Below, in pieces: positions 36,733 to 44,657 of a DNA stretch of 64,000 nucleotides (positions are counted from its first letter, which is position 1; each line of letters begins with the position of its first letter). Source of the stretch: Cellulosimicrobium cellulans (GTDB lineage Bacteria; Actinomycetota; Actinomycetes; Actinomycetales; Cellulomonadaceae); the NCBI RefSeq assembly GCF_006539945.1, contig NZ_BJNZ01000010.1, positions 1 to 64,000 on the forward strand, written 5' to 3'. The notes beneath the pieces are model-generated. The model made no database searches and was not told the DNA's origin. It saw only the letters and a list, made by a program, of their open reading frames with translations. The position numbers and the translations under genes were made by a program.

Positions 36733-38793
36733 TCAGGGTCGGCGGCCTCCCGCCGCCGCGCCCCGGAAGGCGAACACCAGGACACGAACGGCCAGGACGG
36801 TCCCGACGAAGCCGAGCGCCGCGCCGAGTACGGCGAAGAGGCGGAGGCCCTCGACGAGCTCGGGACCGGAGTCCGCGGAGACCAGCACGACCGCCGCCAC
36901 GACGGCTGCGGCGGCGATGACCGTGGACACGACCTGCTGCACGAGGCCGGTGACGAAGGCGCGGTCGTCGGGGTGGGCGAACGACCGGACGTTGACGGTG
37001 AGCCGCCCGGCCTCGACGTCGCTCGTGATCTTGGCGAGGCGGCGCGGCAGCCGTTCGAGCTCGGGCGCGAGCCCGAGGAAGAGGCTCGTCGCACGCTCGC
37101 GCAGACCCTCCGGCGTCACGACGCGCCGCACGAGCGGCTGCGCGGTCGCGCGGGCTCCGGCGACGAGGTCGAACCTGGGGTCGATGAGACGAAGCGTCCC
37201 TTCGAGCGAGGTGAAGGTGCGGAACGCGGCGGCGACCTGCGACGGCACGGCGAGCCCCGCGTCGGTGACGAGCCGGAACAGCGCGGTGAACATCGCCCCG
37301 CTCGCGCCGGCGCCACGGAACCGCACGATCACCTGCCCGACGGCGCGCTCCAGGCGCCGCACGTCGAGGTCGGCCGGGGCGTCGAGCAGCTCGAGCAGCG
37401 CGTCGGTCGCGGCGACGGCGTCGTCGGCGTCGACCGCGAGCAGCACGGCTGCGAGCGCCAGGCGCTCGGGCTCGCCGAGCCTCCCGACGGAGCCCATGTC
37501 GAGGAGGCCGAGGCGGCCGTCGGCGGTGACGAGCACGTTGCCGGGGTGCAGGTCGGCGTGGAACGTGCCCGCGACGAGCACCTGGTCGAGCGTCGCGGTG
37601 AGGAGCCGGGCCGCGAGGTCGGCGCGCACGGCGTCGTCCAGGCCCGCGAGCACGTCCGCGGCGCGGCCGACGGGGACGCCGTCGAGCCGTTCCATGACGA
37701 GCAGGGTCGTGCCGGAGAGCTCGGGGTAGACCTCCGGGACGCGGACGCGCGGCCTCGCACCCGGGGCGTCCCCGCCGTCGTCCGACGCCGGACCCCGCGC
37801 GAGCGCCGCCCGCAGCGCGAGCGTGTTCTCCAGCTCGACCGTGTAGTCCAGCTCCTCGCGCAGCGACGCCGCGAAGCCGTCCGCGAGGTCGACGACGCCG
37901 AGCGACCTCCCCCACGCGGTGTCGCGCTCGATGCGGCGCGCGAGCCGCCCGAGGATCGCCAGGTCCGTCTCGACCTGCGCCCGCGCGCCGGGGCGCTGGA
38001 CCTTGACCACGACCTCGCGCCCGTCGAGCAGCCGGGCCGCGTGCACCTGCCCGACCGACGCCGACGCGAGCGGCTCGGGCGAGAACTCCGCGAACGCCTC
38101 GTCGATCGGCTGCCCGAGCGCGTCGACGACGGCCGCCTCCACCTGCGGCCAGGGCGCGGGCGGGACCTCGCTCTGGAGCGTGGCGAGCGCGTCGGCGAAC
38201 GTCGCGGGGAGCAGGTCGCGGCGCGTCGACAGGACCTGGCCGAACTTCACGAACGTCACGCCCGCGTCGCTCAGGGCGTCGCGGAGCGCGGCGGCCTGCC
38301 GGCGCTGGTCGGTGCGCGACAACCGCGACCCGTCGGGCTGCCGCGCCCCGCGCGTGAGCGCACCGCCGAGGCCGTGGCGGACGCCGATCGCGAGGATCTG
38401 CGCGTACCGCCGGGTCTCCCGACGCCCTTGGCGCAGGCCGCGCAGCGCACGCCACGGGCCGGGCACCGAGCCGGTCGGCACCAGCAGCTCGAGCACGAGC
38501 AGCACGCAGAGCCCGAGCACGAACGCCCACGCGAACGCGAGGACGATCGCCACGAGCGCGACGCCGGGCGCGACGGTGAGCGTCCCGTCCGGGCGCGACC
38601 AGCCGACGTCGAGCAGGCCGTTGGTGAGCACCCACGACGTGACGGTGAGCATCGCGAGCGCCACCACGGCGGAGCGGATCCAGCCGACCGCCGCCCCCAT
38701 GACGCGCCGCGCCGTCGCCGCGAGGAGCACGAGCATGACCACCGTGGAGACGACGCCGACGAGCCCGATGAAGAATCCGGAGACGACCTGCAT
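36733..38793 (-). CDS. ABC1/UbiB-family atypical kinase, membrane-anchored
   Basis: A 686-residue protein. Four hydrophobic helices lie at the N-terminus (to about residue 125) and two at the C-terminus (about 610-680). Between them lies the ABC1 kinase-like domain: KFGQVLSTRRDLLP (the KxGQ signature), ASASVGQVHAA, VVVKVQRPG, FHADLHPGNVL and LLDMGSVG in place of DFG. ABC1 proteins support quinone or lipid metabolism by ATP-dependent action. ATG 38793 is preferred because GGGAAGAG lies eight bases upstream; the GTG at 38802 has none. It is convergent with the universal stress gene. Confidence 0.9.
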   Translation of the reverse strand: MQVVSGFFIGLVGVVSTVVMLVLLAATARRVMGAAVGWIRSAVVALAMLTVTSWVLTNGLLDVGWSRPDGTLTVAPGVALVAIVLAFAWAFVLGLCVLLVLELLVPTGSVPGPWRALRGLRQGRRETRRYAQILAIGVRHGLGGALTRGARQPDGSRLSRTDQRRQAAALRDALSDAGVTFVKFGQVLSTRRDLLPATFADALATLQSEVPPAPWPQVEAAVVDALGQPIDEAFAEFSPEPLASASVGQVHAARLLDGREVVVKVQRPGARAQVETDLAILGRLARRIERDTAWGRSLGVVDLADGFAASLREELDYTVELENTLALRAALARGPASDDGGDAPGARPRVRVPEVYPELSGTTLLVMERLDGVPVGRAADVLAGLDDAVRADLAARLLTATLDQVLVAGTFHADLHPGNVLVTADGRLGLLDMGSVGRLGEPERLALAAVLLAVDADDAVAATDALLELLDAPADLDVRRLERAVGQVIVRFRGAGASGAMFTALFRLVTDAGLAVPSQVAAAFRTFTSLEGTLRLIDPRFDLVAGARATAQPLVRRVVTPEGLRERATSLFLGLAPELERLPRRLAKITSDVEAGRLTVNVRSFAHPDDRAFVTGLVQQVVSTVIAAAAVVAAVVLVSADSGPELVEGLRLFAVLGAALGFVGTVLAVRVLVFAFRGAAAGGRRP

Positions 38794-38835
38794 GACCGTC
38801 ACTCTTCCCGACGGTGTCGCGGATCACCACCACGG

Positions 38836-38914
38836 CGCGCCACTGGACGGGCACCGCGCCACCGGGCCGGGAAGCGCGCCACCGGGACGGGCACCGCGCC
38901 GCCGGGCGCGGCAT
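38836..38914. repeat. ~20-bp tandem repeat in a divergent promoter
   Basis: Four units of 19-20 bases, consensus CGCGCCACCGGGACGGGCAC, fill the gap between the ABC1 kinase and cupin genes. The last unit is degenerate. The sequence is unrelated to the 21-bp family. Confidence 0.75.
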
Positions 38915-38945
38915 GATGGAGCTCCCCCGACAGGTCGGAGCCCCG

Positions 38946-39278
38946 ATGACGAACGTCGACCTTCTCACCGACGCCCATCTCACCCACGCCCGGACCGCCC
39001 CGAACGGGCGCAGCGCGGAGGTCGTGCTGCACGACGGTCCCCTGCGTCAGACGATCCTCGCGCTGCGCGCGGGCGTCGAGCTCGGTGAGCACAACTCCCC
39101 GCCCGCGGCGTCGATCCAGGTGCTGCGCGGCCGCGTCCGCGTCACGGCGCTCGGCGAGGGGGACGTCGAGCTGGGCACCGGCGAGCTGCGCGTCCTCACG
39201 CACGAGCGGCACGCCGTGGGCGCCATCGAGGACTCCGCGTTCCTCCTCACGACGGTGACGAGCATCCCCAACGCCTGA
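38946..39278 (+). CDS. Small cupin-domain protein
   Basis: A 110-residue single-domain cupin. The first motif reads LRAGVELGEHNSPPAASIQV and the second is around GTGELRVLTHERHAVGAIED; His residues in both could bind a metal. Such small cupins often act as sensors or isomerases, but no specific role can be assigned. ATG 38946 follows TCGGAGC. A long hairpin at 39295-39360 follows its stop. Confidence 0.85.
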   Translation: MTNVDLLTDAHLTHARTAPNGRSAEVVLHDGPLRQTILALRAGVELGEHNSPPAASIQVLRGRVRVTALGEGDVELGTGELRVLTHERHAVGAIEDSAFLLTTVTSIPNA

Positions 39279-39294
39279 GCGACGACACACGATC

Positions 39295-39360
39295 CCCGTC
39301 GAACCCGGGTTCTCGGGGCACCGGGGCTCGGTCGTGCCCCGTGACCCCGGGTTCGACGGG
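39295..39360. terminator. Bidirectional terminator, 26-bp arms
   Basis: Arms 39295-39320 and 39335-39360 pair over 26 bases with two mismatches and a 14-base loop; each begins CCCGTCGAACCCGGG. It lies exactly between the convergent cupin and DUF4126 genes. Confidence 0.85.
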
Positions 39361-39363
39361 TCG

Positions 39364-39855
39364 TCAGCGCCGCACGGCCCACGCCGCGAGGGCGAGCGCG
39401 ACGACGTCCTCCGCGACCGCGCCCGGCCAGTCGGGGCGCGACCCGACGGCGAGGCGTCGCCAGGCCGCGCCGCCCCACGTCCCGACGGCGGCCCCCGCCG
39501 CGCCGGCGACCGCGGCAGCGACGACGCCCGCGGGACCCGCGCGGTGCCGGGCCAGGAGGACCCCTCCGGCGGCACCGCTCCCGAGGCGGAACACCGGCCC
39601 GGGAGGGTCGAGGCGGCTCGGCGTCCGCGGCAGCTTGTCGCCCACCATCTCGCCCACGACCCCGGCGACGGCGCCGGCCCGCGCGAGCAGGCCGGGTCCG
39701 CCGGACCCGCCGCGTGACCCGCGCCCGACCCATCCCCCGAGCACCGGCGCCGCGGCGCCGAGGCTGCTGCGCGACCCCGCGGCCACGCCGAGCGCGAGCG
39801 CCCGGGCGACGAGCGCCGTCGTGCCGGGCGTGGGTGCTGCACCGTGAGACGTCAT
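39364..39855 (-). CDS. DUF4126-like membrane protein
   Basis: A 163-residue Ala/Gly-rich hydrophobic protein with about four membrane segments. GEMVGDKLPRTPSRLDPPG matches the conserved GE-x3-DK-P-x2-PSR core of DUF4126, and RSSLGAAAPVLGG the N-terminal one. The function of the family is unknown. ATG 39855 follows GCAGGAGGACTCC. It is divergent from the LacI gene. Confidence 0.8.
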   Translation of the reverse strand: MTSHGAAPTPGTTALVARALALGVAAGSRSSLGAAAPVLGGWVGRGSRGGSGGPGLLARAGAVAGVVGEMVGDKLPRTPSRLDPPGPVFRLGSGAAGGVLLARHRAGPAGVVAAAVAGAAGAAVGTWGGAAWRRLAVGSRPDWPGAVAEDVVALALAAWAVRR

Positions 39856-39930
39856 GGAGTCCTCCTGCGGCCGTGCGGTGGGTGACGGTCCCGTCGAAGG
39901 TAACCGCTCCGGGCGCGGCCCACCCGGGGT

Positions 39931-39952
39931 GCGGGAGCGTTCCCGCTAGCCT
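39931..39952 (+). promoter_or_regulatory. LacI operator and leaderless promoter of the LacI gene
   Basis: GCGGGAGCGTTCCCGC (39931-39946) is a near-palindrome directly followed by the -10 element TAGCCT (39947-39952). The GTG start is six bases further on. The regulator bound here would shut off its own leaderless promoter. Confidence 0.7.
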
Positions 39953-39958
39953 GGGTCC

Positions 39959-41005
39959 GTGCCCGGACCCACCCTGAGCGAGGTCGCGCGCGACGCCGGC
40001 GTCTCCCTCGCGACCGCCTCCCGCGCGATCAACGGGAGCGCGAACCGCACGGTGCGCCCCGACCTGCGGGAGCGGGTGCTCGCGTCGGCCCGGCGGCTGG
40101 GCTACTCGCCCGACCCCAGCGCGCAGGCCATGGCCCGCGGCCGCACGACGAGCGTGGGCCTCGTGGTGCACGACATCGCGGACCCGTACTTCTCGTCCCT
40201 CGCGGCGGGCGTCGCCGACGCGGCCGACCGCGACGGGCTCATCGTCACCCTCACGAGCACGCGGCACTCGCCGGAGCGGGAGCGCGCGTTCGTCGAGCTC
40301 ATGGACCGCCAGCGGGCGCGGGCGGTCGTGCTGGGCGGCGGGCGGCTCGCGGAGGACGCCGACGGCGCGCTGCGAGCCGCGCTGGAGCGGTACCGCGCGT
40401 CGGGGGGCGGGGTCTCGCTCGTGGGCCAGCCGCTCGGCGACCTGCCCGCGGTGGAGATCGCCAACGCCGACGGCGCCGCAGACCTCGCGCGGGCCCTGCA
40501 CGGCCTCGGCTACCGGTCGTTCGGCGTGCTCGCGGGCCCGGCGGGTCACCGCACCGCGCTCGACCGGGCGCGCGGCTTCGCCGAGGCGCTCGGCGCCCTG
40601 GGCTCGCCCGTCGCCGCGGAGGCCGTCGTCGAGTGCGCGTTCACGCGCGACGGCGGCCACGGCGGGATGCGCGAGCTGCTCGAACGCCTGGGGCCGGCGC
40701 GCCACGACGCGGGCACCCCGCCCGTCGCCGTGTTCGCGGTGAACGACGTCATGGCCGTCGGGGCGATGGCCGCGGCGCGCGAGGCGGGGCTGCGCGTCCC
40801 CGAGGACGTCGCCGTGGCGGGCTTCGACGACATCGTGACGCTGCGCGACGTCACGCCCGCCCTCACGACGGTGCGCATCCCGCTCACCGAGGTCGGGGAG
40901 CAGGCCCTCGCGCTGGCGCTCGCGCCGCCCGACGACGACGCCGGGCCCCGACGCGTCGAGGTCCACGGCGAGGTCGTGGTCCGCGAGTCCACCCCCCCGC
41001 TCTGA
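39959..41005 (+). CDS. LacI-family regulator of the DUF993 operon
   Basis: A 348-residue LacI/GalR protein. The HTH is TLSEVARDAGVSLATASRAI at about residues 5-24; the hinge and the effector domain (GLVVHDIADPYFSSLAAGVA) follow; VAVAGFDDIVTLRDVTPALT is the usual C-terminal signature. The GTG start has TAGCCT six bases upstream and no ribosome binding site, so it is likely translated from a leaderless mRNA. It lies 100 bases upstream of the three-gene operon in the same direction; operators sit at both promoters. Confidence 0.93.
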   Translation: MPGPTLSEVARDAGVSLATASRAINGSANRTVRPDLRERVLASARRLGYSPDPSAQAMARGRTTSVGLVVHDIADPYFSSLAAGVADAADRDGLIVTLTSTRHSPERERAFVELMDRQRARAVVLGGGRLAEDADGALRAALERYRASGGGVSLVGQPLGDLPAVEIANADGAADLARALHGLGYRSFGVLAGPAGHRTALDRARGFAEALGALGSPVAAEAVVECAFTRDGGHGGMRELLERLGPARHDAGTPPVAVFAVNDVMAVGAMAAAREAGLRVPEDVAVAGFDDIVTLRDVTPALTTVRIPLTEVGEQALALALAPPDDDAGPRRVEVHGEVVVRESTPPL

Positions 41006-41014
41006 CCCACCCTG

Positions 41015-41062
41015 TTGACGCGGGAAAACGGTTCCCCTACGCTCGCGGAAAGCGCATTCCGC
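41015..41062 (+). promoter_or_regulatory. Promoter and two LacI operators of the DUF993 operon
   Basis: TTGACG (41015-41020) and TACGCT (41038-41043) are spaced by 17 bases. GGGAAAACGGTTCCC (41022-41036) fills the spacer and GCGGAAAGCGCATTCCGC (41045-41062) covers the start point. Both are LacI-type palindromes with central CG or CGC. Repression by the protein encoded just upstream is inferred. Confidence 0.8.
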
Positions 41063-41106
41063 GCTCGGCCTCCCGCCGGGCGCCCGACCGACGACGGAGC
41101 CGATCG

Positions 41107-42273
41107 ATGACCACCACCCGAACCCTGCGGATCGCGATGAACGGCGTGACCGGCCGCATGGGGTACCGCCAGCACCTCGTCCGCTCGATCCTGCCCATCC
41201 GCGAGCAGGGCGGCGTCGAGCTCCCCGACGGCACGCGCCTCCAGGTCGAGCCGGTGCTCGTCGGGCGCAACGAGACCAAGCTCCGCGAGCTCGCCGCGCA
41301 GCACGACGTCGAGCACTGGACCACCGACCTCGACGGCGTGATCGTCGACCCGGCGACCGACGTCGTCTTCGACGCCTCGATGACCGCGCTGCGCGCCAAG
41401 ACGCTGACCAAGGCGATGCAGGCCGGCAAGCACGTCTACACCGAGAAGCCGACGGCCGAGACGCTCGCCGAGGCGATCGACCTCGCCCGGCTGCGCGAGG
41501 AGACCGGGGTGACCGCCGGCGTCGTGCACGACAAGCTGTACCTGCCCGGCCTCGTCAAGCTCCGCCGCCTCGTCGACGAGGGCTTCTTCGGCCGCATCCT
41601 GTCCCTGCGCGGCGAGTTCGGCTACTGGGTGTTCGAGGGCGACCACCAGGCGGCGCAGCGCCCGTCGTGGAACTACCGCGCCGAGGACGGCGGCGGCATG
41701 ACGACGGACATGTTCTGCCACTGGAACTACGTGCTCGAGGGCATCCTCGGGTCCGTCCGGACCGTCACCGCGCAGACCACGACCCACATCCCCACCCGCT
41801 GGGACGAGCAGGGCACGGAGTACGCCGCGACCGCCGACGACGCCGCGTACGGGATCTTCGAGGTCGAGACGCCGGGCGGCGACCCGGTCGTCGCGCAGAT
41901 CAACTCCTCCTGGGCGGTGCGCGTCTACCGCGACGAGCTCGTCGAGTTCCAGGTGGACGGCACGCACGGCTCGGCGGTCGCCGGGCTGCGCCGGTGCGTC
42001 GCGCAGCAGCGCGCCCACACCCCCAAGCCCGTCTGGAACCCGGACCTCCCCGTCACGGAGCCGTTCCGCGACCAGTGGCTCGAGGTCCCCGCGAACGCCG
42101 ACCTCGACAACGGCTTCAAGGCCCAGTGGGAGGAGTTCCTGCGCGACGTCGCCGCCGGCCGCCCGCACCGCTACGACCTGCTCTCCGCGGCGCGCGGCGT
42201 CCAGCTCGCCGAGCTCGGGCTCCGCTCGTCCGCCGAGGGCCGCCGCCTCGACGTGCCGGAGATCGCGCTGTGA
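41107..42273 (+). CDS. Gfo/Idh/MocA-family sugar dehydrogenase
   Basis: A 388-residue NAD(P)-dependent oxidoreductase. The Rossmann start is unusual (LRIAMNGVTGRMGYRQHLVR, a variant of GxGxxG), followed by HVYTEKPTAETLAEAIDLA, where EKP is the conserved catalytic-loop motif, and GGMTTDMFCHWNYVLEGIL, with the His typical of the C-terminal domain. ATG 41107 follows ACGGAGCC. It is the first gene of a tightly coupled operon; the family commonly oxidises C2, C3 or C4 of sugars or inositols. The substrate is unknown. Confidence 0.9.
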   Translation: MTTTRTLRIAMNGVTGRMGYRQHLVRSILPIREQGGVELPDGTRLQVEPVLVGRNETKLRELAAQHDVEHWTTDLDGVIVDPATDVVFDASMTALRAKTLTKAMQAGKHVYTEKPTAETLAEAIDLARLREETGVTAGVVHDKLYLPGLVKLRRLVDEGFFGRILSLRGEFGYWVFEGDHQAAQRPSWNYRAEDGGGMTTDMFCHWNYVLEGILGSVRTVTAQTTTHIPTRWDEQGTEYAATADDAAYGIFEVETPGGDPVVAQINSSWAVRVYRDELVEFQVDGTHGSAVAGLRRCVAQQRAHTPKPVWNPDLPVTEPFRDQWLEVPANADLDNGFKAQWEEFLRDVAAGRPHRYDLLSAARGVQLAELGLRSSAEGRRLDVPEIAL

Positions 42274-43568
42274 CCGCGCCGACGACCGAGGCTCCCGGCG
42301 CGCGCGAGCTGCGCGACCGGGACGGCAGCGGCGCCGTCGTGCGCCTGCCCCGCTTCGCCGACGACGGCCGCGTCGCCGGGACCGAGGTGCGCGAGCTGCT
42401 CGTGCCCGGCCCCTGGACGACGCCGTCCGCGCCCTTCACGTCGCGCGTCGCCTTCGCGGCCGCGCACGTCGTGCCGCACGTGGGCGCGGAGAACGTGCCC
42501 GGCGCGCCCGCCGTCGTCGACTGGGACACGACGCTCGCCTACCGGCACCGGCTCTGGGAGCACGGGCTCGGCGTCGCCGACGCGATGGACACCGCGCAGC
42601 GCGGCATGGGTCTCGACTGGGCCGCGACCCAGGAGCTCGTGCGCCGCTCGGCGGCCGAGGCGCGGACCGTCGGCGGTCGCGTGGCGTGCGGCGCGGGCAC
42701 GGACCAGCTCGACCCGGCGGTCGTCGCGGGCTGGGAGCCGGGCGACCCCGCCGCGCTCGCCGCCGTCACCGACGCCTACCGCGAGCAGGTACGTGTGGTC
42801 CAGGACGCGGGCGCCCAGGTGATCGTCATGGCGTCGCGCGCGCTCGCCCAGGTCGCCCGCTCCCCCGAGGAGTACGCGCGGGTCTACGACGCCGTGCTCG
42901 CCGAGGCCGAGGCGCCGGTGATCCTGCACTGGCTCGGCACGATGTTCGACCCCGCGCTCGCCGGGTACTGGGGCACGGGCGACGACGTCGCCGCGGCCAC
43001 CGACGTGTTCGTCGATCTGGTCCGCGCCCACCAGGGCCGCGTCGACGGCGTGAAGGTGTCGCTGCTCGACGCCGCGCACGAGAAGGACCTGCGCGCCCGC
43101 CTGGCCGCGCTCGACCCGGGCGCCGGCCCCGGCGCGCCGGGTCCCGTCCGCCTCTACACGGGCGACGACTTCAACTACCCGGAGCTCGTGGTCGGCGACG
43201 GCCGGGCGCACTCGGACGCGCTGCTCGGCATCTTCGCGGCGATCTACCCCGCCGCGTCGACCGCGCTCGGCGCGCTCGACGCCGGCCACCCCGACCGCGC
43301 GCACGCGATCCTCACGTCGACCGAGGCCCTGGGGCGCCACGTGTTCGCCGCGCCGACGTACTACTACAAGACGGGGATCGCGTTCCTGTCGTGGCTCAAC
43401 GGCACCCAGCCCGCATTCCAGATGGTCGGCGGGCTCCAGTCCGGACGGTCGGTCGCGCACCTCGTCGCGCTCGTCCGGCTCGCCGACCGGGCCGGGCTCC
43501 TGCTCGACCCGGACCTCGCGGCGCGGCGCACGCGCGCGTTCCTCGAGGCGAACGGGGCGGCGTCGTGA
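42270..43568 (+). CDS. DUF993 protein, dihydrodipicolinate synthase-like
   Basis: A 432-residue TIM-barrel protein of DUF993, related to the DapA/class I aldolase superfamily. Characteristic stretches are HRLWEHGLGVADAMDTAQRG, VIVMASRALAQVA, VILHWLGTMFDPALAGYWG and RVDGVKVSLLDAAHE, in which the Lys of VKVS is a candidate Schiff-base residue. The GTG start overlaps the upstream TGA and its own TGA overlaps the next GTG. An aldolase or lyase step acting on the dehydrogenase product is a sensible inference; no activity is established for the family to my knowledge. Confidence 0.88.
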   Translation: MTAPTTEAPGARELRDRDGSGAVVRLPRFADDGRVAGTEVRELLVPGPWTTPSAPFTSRVAFAAAHVVPHVGAENVPGAPAVVDWDTTLAYRHRLWEHGLGVADAMDTAQRGMGLDWAATQELVRRSAAEARTVGGRVACGAGTDQLDPAVVAGWEPGDPAALAAVTDAYREQVRVVQDAGAQVIVMASRALAQVARSPEEYARVYDAVLAEAEAPVILHWLGTMFDPALAGYWGTGDDVAAATDVFVDLVRAHQGRVDGVKVSLLDAAHEKDLRARLAALDPGAGPGAPGPVRLYTGDDFNYPELVVGDGRAHSDALLGIFAAIYPAASTALGALDAGHPDRAHAILTSTEALGRHVFAAPTYYYKTGIAFLSWLNGTQPAFQMVGGLQSGRSVAHLVALVRLADRAGLLLDPDLAARRTRAFLEANGAAS

Positions 43569-44470
43569 CCGCCGCGGACGCACCTGATCTCTCACGCTGC
43601 TCGCTCAACACCGCGACGGTCAAGCGCGCCACGCTCGAGGAGGCGGTCGCCCTCGCCGCCGAGGCGGGCTACGGCGCCGTCGGGCTGTGGCGCGACCGCG
43701 TGCAGGAGATCGGCGCCGTGCGGGCCGCGAAGGTCGTCGCCGACGCCGGGCTGCGCGTCTCGTCGCTGTGCCGGGGCGGGTTCCTCACCGCGACCGGCGC
43801 GGACGACGTCGCCGCGGCGCTCGACGACAACCGGCGCGCGATCGAGGAGGCGGCGACGGTCGGGACGCGCGAGCTCGTGCTCGTCGTCGGCGGGCTCCCC
43901 GCGAGCAGCGCACCCGGGCAGGGGCCGCGGCCTGACGCCGACCCGGCCGACCGCGACGTCGCCGCCGCGCGCGGGCGCGTGGCCGACCGGCTCGCCGACC
44001 TCGCGCCGTTCGCCGCGGACCACGGCGTGCGGCTCGTGCTCGAGGCGCTGCACCCGATCTTCGCGGCGGACCGCGCGGTGCTCTCGACGCTCGGCCAGGC
44101 GCTCGACCTCGCCGCGCCGTTCGACCCGGCGGTCGTGGGCGTGGTCGTGGACACGTACCACGTGTGGTGGGACCCCGACCTGCGGTCGAGCGTCGCGCGC
44201 GCCGGCGCCGAGGGACGGGTCGCGGGCTACCAGGTGTGCGACTGGATCCTGCCGCTCGCCGCCGACCCCCTGCTCTCGCGCGGCTACGTGGGCGACGGGT
44301 ACGTCGACTTCGCGACCATCACCCGGTGGGTCACCGAGGCCGGGTACACGGGCGACGTCGAGACCGAGATCTTCCACCAGGAGATCTGGGACGACGACCC
44401 GCGCCGTGTCGTCGCGACCGTCGCCGACCGCTTCGCCCGCCACGTGCTTCCCCACCTGACCACCGCCTGA
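43565..44470 (+). CDS. Sugar phosphate isomerase/epimerase (TIM barrel)
   Basis: A 301-residue AP-endonuclease-2-type TIM barrel. Metal-site candidates are Glu in VLEALHPIFA, Asp/His in VVVDTYHVWWDPDL, His-free QVCDWILPL and Glu in DVETEIFHQEIW. This is the fold of xylose-isomerase-like epimerases and of enzymes that process 3-keto glycosides. The GTG start overlaps the DUF993 stop (GTGA). It is the last gene of the operon; a perfect 21-bp terminator stem follows 34 bases later. Confidence 0.9.
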   Translation: MTAADAPDLSRCSLNTATVKRATLEEAVALAAEAGYGAVGLWRDRVQEIGAVRAAKVVADAGLRVSSLCRGGFLTATGADDVAAALDDNRRAIEEAATVGTRELVLVVGGLPASSAPGQGPRPDADPADRDVAAARGRVADRLADLAPFAADHGVRLVLEALHPIFAADRAVLSTLGQALDLAAPFDPAVVGVVVDTYHVWWDPDLRSSVARAGAEGRVAGYQVCDWILPLAADPLLSRGYVGDGYVDFATITRWVTEAGYTGDVETEIFHQEIWDDDPRRVVATVADRFARHVLPHLTTA

Positions 44471-44504
44471 CCCGGCGGACCGGGCCACGACCCGCCCCCC
44501 GGAC

Positions 44505-44554
44505 ACAGCCCGTGCGCGGCTCGGCACCCTCCCGCCGAGCCGCGCACGGGCTGT
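44505..44554. terminator. Terminator with 21-bp perfect stem
   Basis: Arms 44505-44525 and 44534-44554 are perfect complements (left arm begins ACAGCCCGTGCGCGGC) around an eight-base loop ACCCTCCC. It ends the DUF993 operon ahead of the copper ATPase gene. Confidence 0.9.
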
Positions 44555-44625
44555 CGTGCGTCGGGCGTCGGCATGTCCCCAGGGGTTGACGCGACGCACA
44601 CGTCGAGGCATCATCGGGAGCGACG

Positions 44626-44644
44626 GATACCCCATGGGGGTATC
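44626..44644. promoter_or_regulatory. CsoR-like copper operator
   Basis: GATACCCCATGGGGGTATC is a 19-bp palindrome closely resembling CsoR operators (GTATACCCC..GGGGTATAC type). It lies just before the ribosome binding site of the copper ATPase, with TTGACG at 44586-44591 upstream. No csoR gene is in the window. Confidence 0.75.
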
Positions 44645-44657
44645 GAGAGGAGGAACG

